DNA of 64,000 bases from NCBI GenBank assembly GCA_016713105.1, contig JADJPS010000017.1, positions 772,290-836,289 on the forward strand. The letters run 5' to 3'. The translations under genes were made by a program, and so were the position numbers. The notes beneath the pieces were generated by a model. It saw nothing but the letters and a program-made list of their open reading frames with translations, searched no databases and was not told the DNA's origin. Positions 10,531 through 19,935 of the stretch are shown here, in pieces. Source of the DNA: Devosia sp. (lineage in GTDB: Bacteria > Pseudomonadota > Alphaproteobacteria > Rhizobiales > Devosiaceae). How positions within the stretch are numbered: position 1 is the first letter of the stretch; each line of letters begins with the position of its first letter.

Positions 10531-11412
10531 TCATGTCACCTTGTCCCGAACGGCTATCATGTCTGGCGCCCCCGCCAGACTCGCGATGATTTCGCCCATA
10601 TCGACAGGCTCCCACGGCATCGGGCAGTCGCCAGTTTTCAGGAAGGGGTGCGTTGCATAATCTTCCATCAGTTTAAGCAGGCCGCTGCGCCCGACGCGGG
10701 CCGTCCAGACACAATACCCATGCAGACCCGTCAGGCGTTCACCTGCGTCCGCCATGGCAAGGATCAAAGCTGTTCCAACCTGCGCGTGTGTCTGTTCCCG
10801 AGATACCAAACAGGTTTTCAAGGCGCACGACCTCCTGCGGGTCGGACCACCCCATGCGGCAGCGGAACAGCACTCGCTGGGCAGTTGTGCAAGCGGCTTT
10901 GCGCCTGAAAGCGGCAAGACGGCAAAGGGCGTGTGCCACACAAGGATCGGCTGGCGATACCGCCTTGGCGCCTCGCGCAGGTCATCCGGGCTGACTGGGC
11001 GGTCGGTCACGAGCGCAGTAATCTCGAGAAGAAGATATCCCCGCCGGTCGCTGCCAATGTGGATTGCATGCCCAAAGCGTCCATCCGGCAGTGCGAAAGC
11101 AAAGCCGTGCCCCGCCTTGATGCCGGTTCTGGACGCAAAGGTCTGGGCCTTGATGTCGCGCCCCCGGTCCGTGTTGTCAGAGAGCGCATCGTTCAAGCAT
11201 TGCCCATGCCTCGCCATAGCGACGCCATGTTTCTGCGCGGACGCTTTAATCCTCACCATGGCGACGTCAACGTCGTCTTCGTCCCCCAGAACCTCGCGCA
11301 GCACAAGGCCGTCCGGGACCTGTGTGACCTCGATCCTGGCGGGCAGATCGGCGACAAAGTGTTCTAGTCGCTCAGGCGTGCCATAGATGAAATGTTCAAT
11401 CTGGGCGGACAT
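10531..11412 (-). CDS. hypothetical two-part protein, weakly RraB-like then Imm26-like (293 aa)
   Basis: An intact frame from ATG 11412, six bases after the upstream stop. The first ~75 residues (EHFIYGTPERLEHFVADLPA, then VDVAMVRIKASAQKHGVAM) have the spacing of RraB-type domains, in which a strand is followed by a helix ending in H-G. From about residue 100, KAGHGFAFALPDGRFGHAIH and RQPILVWHTPFAVLPLSG look like the beta-rich Imm26 immunity fold. The C-terminus ends PMPWEPVDMGEIIASLAG. These are weak resemblances by eye, not confirmed domain hits. If correct, the protein could neutralise a toxin or inhibit an RNase. Confidence 0.45.
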   Translation of the reverse strand: MSAQIEHFIYGTPERLEHFVADLPARIEVTQVPDGLVLREVLGDEDDVDVAMVRIKASAQKHGVAMARHGQCLNDALSDNTDRGRDIKAQTFASRTGIKAGHGFAFALPDGRFGHAIHIGSDRRGYLLLEITALVTDRPVSPDDLREAPRRYRQPILVWHTPFAVLPLSGAKPLAQLPSECCSAAAWGGPTRRRSCALKTCLVSREQTHAQVGTALILAMADAGERLTGLHGYCVWTARVGRSGLLKLMEDYATHPFLKTGDCPMPWEPVDMGEIIASLAGAPDMIAVRDKVT

Positions 11413-11418
11413 GGCGGG

Positions 11419-11781
11419 TCAGCTTGCGAGCGGGGCCTGCGCGACTTCCTCGAACACGCGCACGCTGTCCATCCGCAGGATCACCTTGCCACCATCGGCA
11501 CGCCGCATCACTGCGACTTGGCTGAGGGACCAACCTGCCTCGGCCTCTGTCTTCACAAAACCCTCGAACCGCAGGGCCCTCAGACGCTGACCGGAGGACA
11601 CCAAGACGTTGTAGTAGCGCCCTTCCTCGAACAGGGCCGCGGCAGACAGCACTTGAAGACCAGCTTGTTGCGGCCCAAGCCGGGGCAGCCACTTGAAGAA
11701 AAGTGACAGCCCCATGACCAGCGCGGCGACGCAGGCCGAAACGACAACAGCCTGACCGATAAAGAGGACAAAACCCGACAT
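11419..11781 (-). CDS. single-pass membrane protein, unknown (120 aa)
   Basis: An intact frame from ATG 11781. Residues about 4-30 (VLFIGQAVVVSACVAALVMG then LSLFFKWLP) form one strong transmembrane helix, so the protein is likely anchored in the inner membrane. The rest is soluble and beta-rich (FEEGRYYNVLVSSGQRLRAL, ADGGKVILRMDSVRVFEEVA). The stop is six bases before the next start, so the two are co-transcribed. The pairing of a membrane protein with an Imm26-like protein is unusual but gives no firm function. Confidence 0.6.
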   Translation of the reverse strand: MSGFVLFIGQAVVVSACVAALVMGLSLFFKWLPRLGPQQAGLQVLSAAALFEEGRYYNVLVSSGQRLRALRFEGFVKTEAEAGWSLSQVAVMRRADGGKVILRMDSVRVFEEVAQAPLAS

Positions 11782-11815
11782 GGTCCATCATCTCGCAATT
11801 TGTGGCTCCGATGAC

Positions 11816-11964
11816 TTATGTTCGTCCAATACTCCGATCAAGATAATGCATGACGGTTGCCGCCATCGGGTCGATCTCCGCCACCCACCCGGCAATGAAG
11901 CGGGGAACCGCACAGCATTTGTCGATTTGCTCAGCGCCGCCCCCGTCGATCTCCCCCCCCTCAT
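11816..11964 (-). CDS. small ORF (about 49 aa) with broken G-run
   Basis: ATG 11964 overlaps the stop of the upstream helix-turn-helix gene (ATGA). Read directly, the frame is arginine-rich. Adding one G to the run of eight at 11953-11960 gives MRGGEIDGGGAEQIDKCCAV and an ending HYLDRSIGRT with a stop at 11816. The coupling and the cleaner composition support the repaired version. The function is unknown. Confidence 0.35.
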
Positions 11965-12347
11965 TCGCAAACGGCTCGCCCAAACTGCTCCTGCCAAGTC
12001 TCTCCTGCCAGGAAACACAGATCATAGAGGCTGACCGCCGAGGCCTCGCGCCCACACGTTAGCCGCTTCAGTACCTCGGGCGCGAGATAGGCCAGCCGCA
12101 ACTGGCGGCTGACATGGCGTTCCGCTAGTCCAACGGCTTCAGCCAGTTCCTGGATGGTGGCGAATTCTCCTGCATCCATACGCCGCCGCCACCCCCATGC
12201 CCTGCCGATGGCGCGCAGGATGTGCGGATCCTGCACTTGATCCTCGCTCGGGCGGTAGCCGGCGGGCGGCATGATCTTCGGCCGCCCGTTCCTCTTGCGC
12301 ATCTTCAGCGGGATCAGCACGCGGATCGTATCGTCTGGCTTGGTCAT
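11961..12347 (-). CDS. helix-turn-helix protein related to recombinase C-terminal domains
   Basis: An intact 128-residue frame from ATG 12347. It begins with a beta-rich segment IRVLIPLKMRKRNGRPKIMP. It continues HILRAIGRAWGWRRRMDAGE and IQELAEAVGLAERHVSRQLR, a ParB/KorB-like helix-turn-helix, then LAYLAPEVLKRL and ETWQEQF. This layout matches the C-terminal extension of alphaproteobacterial serine recombinases and their stand-alone partners found in mobile islands. It overlaps the stop of the upstream fragment (ATGA, 12344-12347), in keeping with that partnership. It probably binds DNA within the island. Confidence 0.65.
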   Translation of the reverse strand: MTKPDDTIRVLIPLKMRKRNGRPKIMPPAGYRPSEDQVQDPHILRAIGRAWGWRRRMDAGEFATIQELAEAVGLAERHVSRQLRLAYLAPEVLKRLTCGREASAVSLYDLCFLAGETWQEQFGRAVCE

Positions 12348-12480
12348 TCTGCAGCCTCCATCCGACGCGGTGCGACCATCTCGCGAACGACGCCCGCGAT
12401 GCCTTCGCGGCGAATCTCGACCTCGAGCCCGGCGGTGGTGACCGTTAGGACATGACGATCTCCAATCACATCAGGCGGCG
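12344..12480 (-). pseudogene. possible C-terminal remnant of a serine recombinase
   Basis: An open frame of about 50 codons without a good start ends at TGA 12346-12344, overlapping the ATG of the helix-turn-helix gene. It reads VLTVTTAGLEVEIRREGIAG then VVREMVAPRRMEAAE, which resembles the short beta-rich tail that closes many alphaproteobacterial serine recombinases. The rest of such a gene is absent: upstream is the oppositely oriented terminase gene. It may therefore be a truncated relic left when the phage cassette was joined here. It is short, so a chance frame cannot be excluded. Confidence 0.35.
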
Positions 12481-12936
12481 CGGCTGTTGATGATCTCGGA
12501 AGAACGCATCCGCCAGCTCATAAAACAGGGCTATGTGCCGAAGTCGGAAAAGCGCGGTTACGTCCAGTTGGTCGGCGCAGTCCAAGGCTATCTCAAATAC
12601 CTCAAGGAGGATGAGCGCCGCTCGACCAGGTCGGCGGCCGACAGCCGGGTGCGCGATGCAAGGGCGCTCGAGATCGAGCTTCGGATTGCCGAGCGCACGC
12701 GCGACCTGATCCCGCTCGACGACGCACTCACCGACATGGCGGAGCTTGCAGGGCTCGTGCGCTCGGAACTGGCGGGGCTCCCCGCGCGGCTGACCCGCAT
12801 CATCGACGAGCGCCAGAAAGTTGAAACGGAAATCGATGGTGTCCTCACGCGCCTTGCCGAGCGAGCCGCTCAAAAGGCTGAAAGCCTGGAGGCTGGCCGA
12901 AGCCATCCTACGGCCGGCACCCAGGCTGCCACCTGA
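12452..12936 (+). CDS. phage terminase small subunit (Nu1-like)
   Basis: The readable part begins AARLLMISEERIRQLIKQGY, a Nu1-type helix-turn-helix, followed by the family's GAVQGYLKYLKEDERRSTRS and then SRVRDARALEIELRIAERTR. The remainder is a long helix for oligomerisation. An ATG at 12452 (MTISN) leads into this frame if one base is restored near 12470; otherwise a TTG at 12487 is the only start. It recognises phage DNA for packaging together with the large subunit encoded next. The end overlaps the large-subunit gene by over 100 bases, which may itself reflect an indel near the 3' end. Confidence 0.8.
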
Positions 12937-14855
12937 CGAATGGGCACGTATCAATCGCATTTATCCGGAGACCTCGGGTCTGCCGGGGCCGCGTGATCCC
13001 TCGATCACGCCCTATGTCATTCCGGTGGTGCGGGCAGTTCATGCCGGTCATTACAAGCGGGTCGTCATGGTCTGCGGGGCCCAGATGGGCAAGACCGACG
13101 GACTGCTCGATATCATGGGCGCCCGTCTCGATCAGCGCCCGGCACCGATCCTCTATGTTGGTCCGATCCGGGATTTTCTGACCGACCAGTTCGAACCGCG
13201 GCTGATGAGCCTCCTCGATGAAGCGGAGACCCTGGCGGCGAAGGTCGTCCGCGGCCGGCGGATGAAGAAGACCCTGAAGGTCGTGGCCGGTGTGCCGGTG
13301 CGCCTAGCGCATGCGGGATCCTCGGCGGGCCTCAAATCGAGCCCAGCGGCGCTGGCCCTCGTCGACGAGTACGACGAGATGCTGGCGAACGTGAAGGGCC
13401 AGGGCGACCCACTGGGGCTCGTCGAAGCCCGCGGCGAAACCTACGCCGACTTTGTCACCGCCATCACCTCGACGCCCTCGCGCGGCCTGATCGAAACGCA
13501 ATTTGATGAGCGGAGCGGCCTGACCTTCTGGAAGCCGGGCGATCCGGAGGCGGTTGAAAGCGCCATCTGGAAACTCTGGCAGTCCGGCACGCGCCATCAC
13601 TTTTGCTGGCCGTGCATTCACTGCGACAGTATTTCGTGCCGCGCTTCGAGCAGATGCGCTGGCCGGAGAACGCCACCCCGGCGGAGGCGGCGAAAGCGGC
13701 GCAGCTGCAGTGTCCCCACTGTGGCGGCCTTCACCATGATGACGACAAGACGGAGATGAACGCCCGGGGCCTCTACGGCGCCCCGGCCAATGGGTCGAGG
13801 ACGGCGAGGTTCGAGGGGCGCCGCCAGAAAACGCCGTGATCAGTTTTTGGGCGAGCGGGCTTGCAAGCCCCTTCGTCACCTGGGGCACAAGGATCGAGCG
13901 CTATGTCCGGGCGCTCGCATCCGGCGATCCCGACCAGTTGCAGACAGCGCTCAATGCCGGGTTTGGCGAATGTTACACGACGGCGTCGGGACGCGATGCC
14001 CTTGACTGGCAGGAGATATTGCAGAGACGGCAGCCCTACCGGATGAAGGAGGTGCCGGACGGCGTCCTTCGCCTCGGCATGGGCGTCGATGTGCAGAAGC
14101 TGTCGCTCTACTACACGATCCGCGGCTTCGGCTCGCGCGGTCGGTCATGGCTCATCGACCGGGGGCAGTTGTTCGGCCCCACCGATGATGACGAGGTCTG
14201 GAACGCCCTTGCCGATCTGATGCTTACGCCGATCGCAGGCCTGCAGATCGAGCGGGTGTTCATCGATTCCGGCTTTCGACCCAACAAGCCGGACGGCGGC
14301 GATGAGCACAAGGTCTATGAGTTCACGCGACGCTATCCCTGGCTGGTCTCGCCGACCAAGGGGCGGGCCACCATGTCGCCGCCCTACCGGGTGTCGAAGA
14401 TCGAGGTGACGTCGAAGGGAAAGCAGGCGTCCTATTCGATCAATCTCGTCTGGCTCTCGACCGACTTCTTCAAGTCGCTGCTGGTGTCGCGGATCCGGAC
14501 GCCGCTGGACCAGCCGGGTCCTTCATCGTTCCCGACGACATCGATGAGGACTACTGCAAGCAGCTGGTCTCGGAGGTTCGCGTCGTCGATGCCGCGACCG
14601 GCAAGCCGCAATGGGTGCAGCGATCGCGCCAGAACCACTTTCTCGACTGCGAGACGCTCGCCATGGCGATCGGCTACTCGCTGAACGTCCAGCGCATTCC
14701 CGAAGGCATCCTGCGGGAGCGCAGCGAAACAGCGCTTGCCGACGCGCAAGGCCACGAAATCAGGAGCAAGTCTGAGGCGGTCGCAGCACTCGCTTGGCCG
14801 CGGCCCCCGACCTGCGCGCCGCTTCGCTGGGCTTTCCTCACGTTTGATCAGGTGA
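12821..14855 (+). CDS. phage terminase large subunit, GpA family (frameshifted)
   Basis: Reconstructed length is about 670 residues, as in lambda GpA relatives. It has ILRPAPRLPPDEWARINRIY, a deviant Walker A CGAQMGKTDGLLDI at 13070-13110, Walker B ALALVDEYDEM near 13360, and a zinc ribbon (CWPCIHC ... CPHCGG) near 13600-13720. The nuclease part includes LRLGMGVDVQKLSLYYTIRG and RVFIDSGFRPNKPDGG. Frame changes lie near 13625, 13790, 14520 and 14790. The repaired end is FAGLSSRLIR with TGA at 14853-14855, three bases before the portal ATG. The start is uncertain within 12821-12860. It is the ATP-driven packaging motor and DNA cutter. Confidence 0.9.
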
Positions 14856-14858
14856 TCC

Positions 14859-16455
14859 ATGGGCATGTTCGATCAGGTGCGGGACTGGTTTGCGCCAGTC
14901 CGTGGCCGCCACGTCACGCCGCCAGCCATCCGGGCCGACTTCATGCGCGGCAATCGCGGCGTGGTGTTCGGCGGGTGGCGACCTGCCTTGCGGGAAGCCG
15001 CTGACGATGTCGGCGCGTCCTGGGACATGGCAGCGGCACGCACCATCGATCTGATCCAGAATTCCGGATGGATGGCGGGCGCGCTCGATCAGGCGGTCGC
15101 CAATACGGTGGGTACCGGGCTCCGGCTCAAGGCCATGCCGGAAAACGACCTGTTCGGCATGAGCAACGCCGAAGCCGAGGCATGGGCCCAGACTGTCGAA
15201 CAGCGCTGGAGCCTGTGGGCCAACCGTCCTTACGAATGCGACATCGAGGGCCGCCGTTCCTTCGGCCAGATACAGGCCGCTGCCTTCCGCTCCTGGTTTG
15301 CGACCGGCGAGATCTGGGCAGAGTTGCCCTGGCGCGAGCGATCCGGCAGCCGTTATGGTACCAAGGTGCGGCTCGTTCCGCCGCACCGCATCCCGCGCCG
15401 CAGTGACACCTTACGCAAGATCGTTCAGGGCGTGCGCATGGACTCTGACGGCATGCCTGTCGGTTACCTTGCCACCCGCAAGGATCCATCCCTTGGCACG
15501 GTGGAATATGATGTCAGCGCCCGCGATGAGTTGGGCCGCACCCGGGTCATTCATGTCTTCGACGGGATGCCGGGGCAGATCCGGGGCATCAGTCCGCTTA
15601 CCCCCGCCTTGCAGGTGGCGCGGCAGTTCGACCAGCTGTCGGACGCGACGCTGACCGCAGCGATCCTGCAGACGGTGTTTGCGGCCTCCATCACCTCGGA
15701 CGAGCCGACTGAAGAGGTGCTCGCCGGTCTGCTGACGCCGCAGGAACAGGCAAGGCTGTCAGCAAGCGGGATATCGCCGTGGGACGCCTATGTGCAGGCG
15801 CAATCGGGCTGGTACGACAACGCCACCATCAATCTCGGCATCAATGGCCGGATTGCGCATCTGTTTCCGGGACAGAAGCTGGAACTGCACCGGGCCCAGC
15901 ATCCGCATTCGGATTACCGGGACTTCGCCGCCCACCTCCTGCGCGAACTCGCCCGCTGCATGGGCCTCACCTATGAGAGCGCTACGGCGGACTACACCAA
16001 CGCGACCTATTCGAGCGTGCGCATGGCCACGGGCGAAATCTTCCAGATCACGCTCTACCGCCGCGCCCATCTTGTCGCGCCGTTCTGCAATGCCGTCTAC
16101 GAGGCCTGGCTCGAGGAGGAGATCGTCCGCGGCGGCATCCGTTCCCGGTGGGCTCGAGGGCTTCCTTGCCAACCGCTCGGCAGCCTCCCGCGCCATCTGG
16201 CGTGGTGCGCCCAAGCCCCAGGCCGACGATCTCAAGATGGCCAAGGCCCACGAGATCTGGTGCCGGCTCGGGGTCATGACGGACGCGGCGATCGCCGAGG
16301 ACCTCGGCCACGACATCGAGGACGTCTATGCGCAGCGCGCCCGCGAGAAGGCGCTCCGAGATACCTACGGCCTGCCAGACCATCAGTACCAGGGCATCAC
16401 CAATCTAGCGGACAGCGCCACGGTCGATCCAAGCGGGGACCAATCGAACCCATGA
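14859..16455 (+). CDS. phage portal protein (lambda B type)
   Basis: Starts at ATG 14859, just after the terminase stop. It is about 530 residues with one frame change near 16145. Recognisable segments are DLIQNSGWMAGALDQAVANT, RRSFGQIQAAAFRSWFATGE, VRLVPPHRIP, RVIHVFDGMPGQIRGISPLT and GLTYESATADYTNATYSSVR, all characteristic of lambda-family portals. After the shift the C-terminus continues SRAIWRGAPKPQADDLKMAK and ends at TGA 16453-16455, overlapping the gpW start. It forms the dodecameric DNA channel at the capsid vertex. Confidence 0.92.
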
Positions 16456-16706
16456 CCATCTTCACCAACTATGCCGATCCGTGCGCCGTGCTGCCGCGGA
16501 TCCGCGATGCTTATTACGCGCTGCTCGAGGGCAGACGGCCCGAAGTGATCGAGTTCGATGCCGGCAATGGCGTCAGGCGCAAGGTCCAGTACGGCAAGGC
16601 CGACATTGCCAGCTTACGCGCAGAACTAAGCCGCCTCGAAACCGTCTGCGGACGCCAGGCCGGGATGCGCCGACGCTTCGGCCTCCGCGCAGGAGGGGGG
16701 TATTGA
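16452..16706 (+). CDS. head-to-tail joining protein, gpW-like
   Basis: An intact 84-residue frame. Its ATG overlaps the portal stop (ATGA). After MTIFTNYADPCAVLPRIRDA it has ALLEGRRPEVIEFD then GVRRKVQYGKADIASLRAEL, the usual strand-helix layout of lambda gpW relatives, which plug the portal after DNA packaging. In lambda the gene lies before the portal; here it follows it. The stop TGA at 16704-16706 overlaps the next ATG. Confidence 0.75.
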   Translation: MTIFTNYADPCAVLPRIRDAYYALLEGRRPEVIEFDAGNGVRRKVQYGKADIASLRAELSRLETVCGRQAGMRRRFGLRAGGGY

Positions 16707-18012
16707 TGCCCGGACACCTTCTGCGCCTCAGCCACCGGCTCCTCAACGCACCGCTGCTCATCCATCCGGCCAAGGCGCAGGTCATACTCGGCGCTTTGAG
16801 CGGCCGCATCGGTTTCGAGGCCGAGCTTTTCAATGGGGAGGAAGGTGCCGAGGGACCTGACGCAAGCCGCTTCGTCGGTTCGACCCGGCGAGGGGACGGA
16901 TCGGCCTCGCTTGCCCACACTGCCGACGGCGTGGCGATCATACCGGTGCTCGATACGCTGGTGAACCGCGGCGCCTGGCTCGACAGCCGGTCGGGGCTCA
17001 AGCTACGATGGGATCGCAGCCCAGTTGCGCGCGGCAGGGCAAGACCCGGATGTGCGCTCGGTGCTGCTCGACATCTCTCGCCCGGTGGCGAAGCGGCGCC
17101 GGCATGTCGGCGGTGGCGGATCTGATCCGAACCGGTTCGCCAATCCAAGCCGATCATGGCCTTCGTCAACGACATGGCGGCGTCGGCCGCCTACGGCATT
17201 GCCAGCGCCGCAAGCGAGATCGTCATCTCGCCCACCTCGATCGTCGGGTCGATAGGCGTGGTGATGCTACATGCCGATCGCTCCGGCGAGCTCGCGGCGC
17301 AGGGCGTGAAGCCAACCCTGATCTTTGCGGGGAGCCACAAGGTCGACGGCAATCCGTTCGAGCCGCTTTCGGATGCGGTGCGTGCCGATCTGCAGGCGAG
17401 TGTCGACGCCCATTACCGCCAGTTCATCGACACGGTGGCTGCCGGTCGTGGCATCCGCCTCACCGCCGACATGGCGCGCGCCACCGAGGCCCGCACCTTC
17501 ATCGGCTCAGAAGCGATCGCCCTTGGTCTCGCCGACCGTGTCGCCAGCTTCGACGAGGTACTGGCCTCACTGTCCCAACAGAACCGTCCCCAGACTACCC
17601 GCCCCTCCGGGCGCAACGCTCGCAAAGAAGGAATCCAGATGAGCACGGATCATACGCCGCCCGGTGACGAAGACCCGGGCATCTCGGTCGCTGAACAGGA
17701 GGCGGGAGTGACGCTCGCCCGGCAGGAGGAGCGCTCCCGCATCGCGGGCATCATCAACTCCGAGGCCGCTCAGGGCCGCATGGCGCAGGCCATCGTTCTG
17801 GCGACTGAAACGACGCTATCGCTGCAGGAAGCCACCAGGCTGCTCCTCGCCGCGCCAAAGGAAACCCGCGTTGACGCCCTGGCCGCGCGCGCAGGGTCAG
17901 GTTCGGAGATGGGCCTTCTCCGGCCTCCTCAACGTCCGACCGGTCAATGCGCGCAGAAGAAGGCTGGAAGCGGGCCATCAGCAACGCCAACCGGCGCTTC
18001 GAAACGTCCTGA
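16706..18012 (+). CDS. S49 (ClpP-fold) head maturation protease with scaffold tail
   Basis: About 430 residues from ATG 16706. It starts with the family pattern LSHRLLNAPLLIHPAKAQVI and GVAIIPVLDTLVNRGAWL. The active-site region reads MAASAAYGIASAASEIVISP then TSIVGSIGVVMLHADRS, as in SppA/lambda C proteases, with the nucleophile serine in ASAAYG. The C-terminal third (ISVAEQEAGVTLARQEERSR, RIAGIINSEAAQGRM) is the helical scaffold segment. Frame changes occur near 17005, 17090, 17145 and 17925. The repaired end is AISNANRRFETS with TGA at 18010-18012. It processes the procapsid. Confidence 0.88.
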
Positions 18013-18026
18013 CAGGAGACTGAACG

Positions 18027-18393
18027 ATGACCGTTCTCATTGAAACCAATCACCCCGGCGCTTTCTTGCTGTCCGAAGCCAATGGACAGCGTTCGCGCGA
18101 CACCATCACCATCGCTGGCGGCGTCGGGCTCCTTGCCCCAGGCACGTGCTCGGAAGGTCACGGCCTCCGACAAGTATGTCGAGCGCAATCGGCGCCAGCG
18201 ACGGCAGCCAGTGCCCGCAGCCATCAACATCTACGGCGCTGACGCCACCGGCGCCGACATTGGGATCGCAGCCATTGTCCGCGATGCCGAGGTCAATGGC
18301 CATTGCCTCGTCTACCACGCCGACCGCGACCAGCCCGCCGAGAAAGCCGCAGCGCATGACGCGCTGAAGAGCCTCGGCATCATCGTGCGCTAA
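18027..18393 (+). CDS. head decoration protein D (first copy)
   Basis: Starts at ATG 18027 after AGGAGA. The N-terminus HPGAFLLSEANGQRSRDTIT is the signature of lambda gpD-type decoration proteins, and it continues GGVGLLAPGT. After frame changes near 18160-18200 it ends INIYGADATGADIGIAAIVR, then RDAEVNGHCLVYHADRD and LKSLGIIVR. The length of about 120 residues fits gpD. It would form trimers on the expanded capsid and stabilise it. A second, diverged copy lies after the capsid gene. Confidence 0.85.
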
Positions 18394-18411
18394 CCCGGAG
18401 ACCAGTTCCCC

Positions 18412-19438
18412 ATGCCGATCATGAACATCTTCACGCAGGACGCTTTCAGCGTCATGCGCCTCACGGACGCGCTGCGCGAGATTTCGTACGCGCCATCCCG
18501 CATCGGCCAAATGGGGCTCTTCCAGACCACCAGCATCGATACCCTCGATATCGCCATCGAAAAGGACAAGGCGCAGAACCGATGCTGGTTCAGGCCAGTC
18601 CCGCGGCGGGCCGGCCAGACCTTCGGGCGCAACCAGCGTTCCATGCGCATGCTCAAGATGCCGCATTTCCAGGTCGATGATGCGATCTACGCCGATGAGG
18701 TGCAGCAGGTTCGCGCCTTCGGCGAGGAAATCGCTGTCGAAAGGCTGCAGGGCAAGATCGCCGATCGCGCCGCCGAGGCATCGCAGTTCTTCGCCCTCAC
18801 CGAGGAATACCACCGCCTCAACATCCTCAAGACCGGACGCCTCCTCGACGCCGACGGGTCGGTGCTCTTCGACTATTTCTCCGAGTTCGGGGAAGCGCAG
18901 GCCGCCGAGGTTGATTTCGACCTCGACAATGCCATCCGACCGAAGGCGCTTTGCGGAAGAAGTGCGCCAGCGTCATCCGGCCAGATGGCCGGGATTCTCG
19001 ACGGCATCCCCTATTTGGGTGTGACCGCTCTTTGCGGCGACGCCTTCTTCGACGATCTCATCGCCCACAAGGAGGTCCGCGAGACCTACAAGGGGTACGC
19101 CGAGGCCTCGAACCTCCGATGCCTACATGAACGCAGGAACCTCCGGCATTTATGGCAGCTTCGAGTTTGGCGGCATCACCTGGGCGAACTACCGCGGCGG
19201 CGACAATGTCGGGGTGGATACCAACAGGTGCCACCTGTTTCCCATGGGCGTGCCGGGGTTGTTCCGCACCGTCTATGGTCCCGCCGACTACATCGAGACG
19301 GTGAATACCCCCGGCCAGCGCCTCTATGCCAAGCAGTGGGAGATGCAGAACGGCAAGGGCGTGAACCTGGAGTTCCAGATGAACGCGCTCCACTACTGCA
19401 CCCGTCCTCGCGTGTTGATCCCCGGCAAACGGACCTGA
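18412..19438 (+). CDS. major capsid protein, gpE family
   Basis: About 342 residues from ATG 18412, 18 bases after the first decoration gene. It has the family's opening MNIFTQDAFSVMRLTDALRE and APSRIGQMGLFQTTSIDTLD, then the E-loop-like segment FGRNQRSMRMLKMPHFQVDD and EYHRLNILKTGRLLDADGSV. The C-terminal part is SFEFGGITWANYRGGDNVG, then RCHLFPMGVPGLFRTVYGPA. Frame changes occur near 18585, 18945 and 19115. The stop is at 19438. It is the shell subunit in the HK97 fold. Confidence 0.9.
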
Positions 19439-19462
19439 GGCGCATGACAAGGACGTCCCCAC

Positions 19463-19842
19463 ATGACCACGCTCACTGAAGGCCGCCACCCTGGCGAGGG
19501 CCTCTGTCGGAAGCCAACTTCCACCGCTCGCGCGGCAAGGCCACGATCAAGTCCGGCTCGGGCGTTATCGAGCCCGGCGCGATCCTCGGCAAGCTCACCG
19601 CGGGCGGCAAGTTCGCCCCGAGCCCGGCTGCCGAGACGGTCGGCGTCGAGGGCGCCGAAACCGCGGTTGCCATCGCGATCTACGGCTGCGACGCCACCGC
19701 GGCGGATCGGGAGATCGCGATCATCGAGCGCGACGCTGAGTGGCGGATCGGCGCCGTCGTCTACGAGGCGACGGTCGACACCGACACCGAGAAGCTGGCC
19801 AAGCGGACCCAGCTGGCTGCGGTCGGCATCATCCTCCGCTGC
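19463..19842 (+). CDS. head decoration protein D (second copy)
   Basis: From ATG 19463. It begins MTTLTEGRHPGEGL. After a one-base change near 19505 it reads LSEANFHRSRGKATIKSGSG, then PGAILGKLTAGGKFAPSPAA, AIAIYGCDATAADREIAIIE and RTQLAAVGIILR. This is again the gpD fold but clearly different from the first copy. In related phages the decoration gene comes before the capsid gene, so a second one directly after the capsid is unusual. The end near 19842 is inferred because the raw frame runs on into a C-rich stretch. Confidence 0.75.
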
Positions 19843-19935
19843 CCACCCCCACCCCCACATCGCCAAGCCAGCCCACCCCCTGCGGTCACGCCGGGGCGAG
19901 CGCGCTTGCGCCATCGCAACAAGGAACACCCGGGA

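Noticed and set aside
12466..12960. Minus-strand 164-codon frame opposite the small terminase
   Set aside because: Antisense to a clear Nu1-like terminase gene; no similarity seen.
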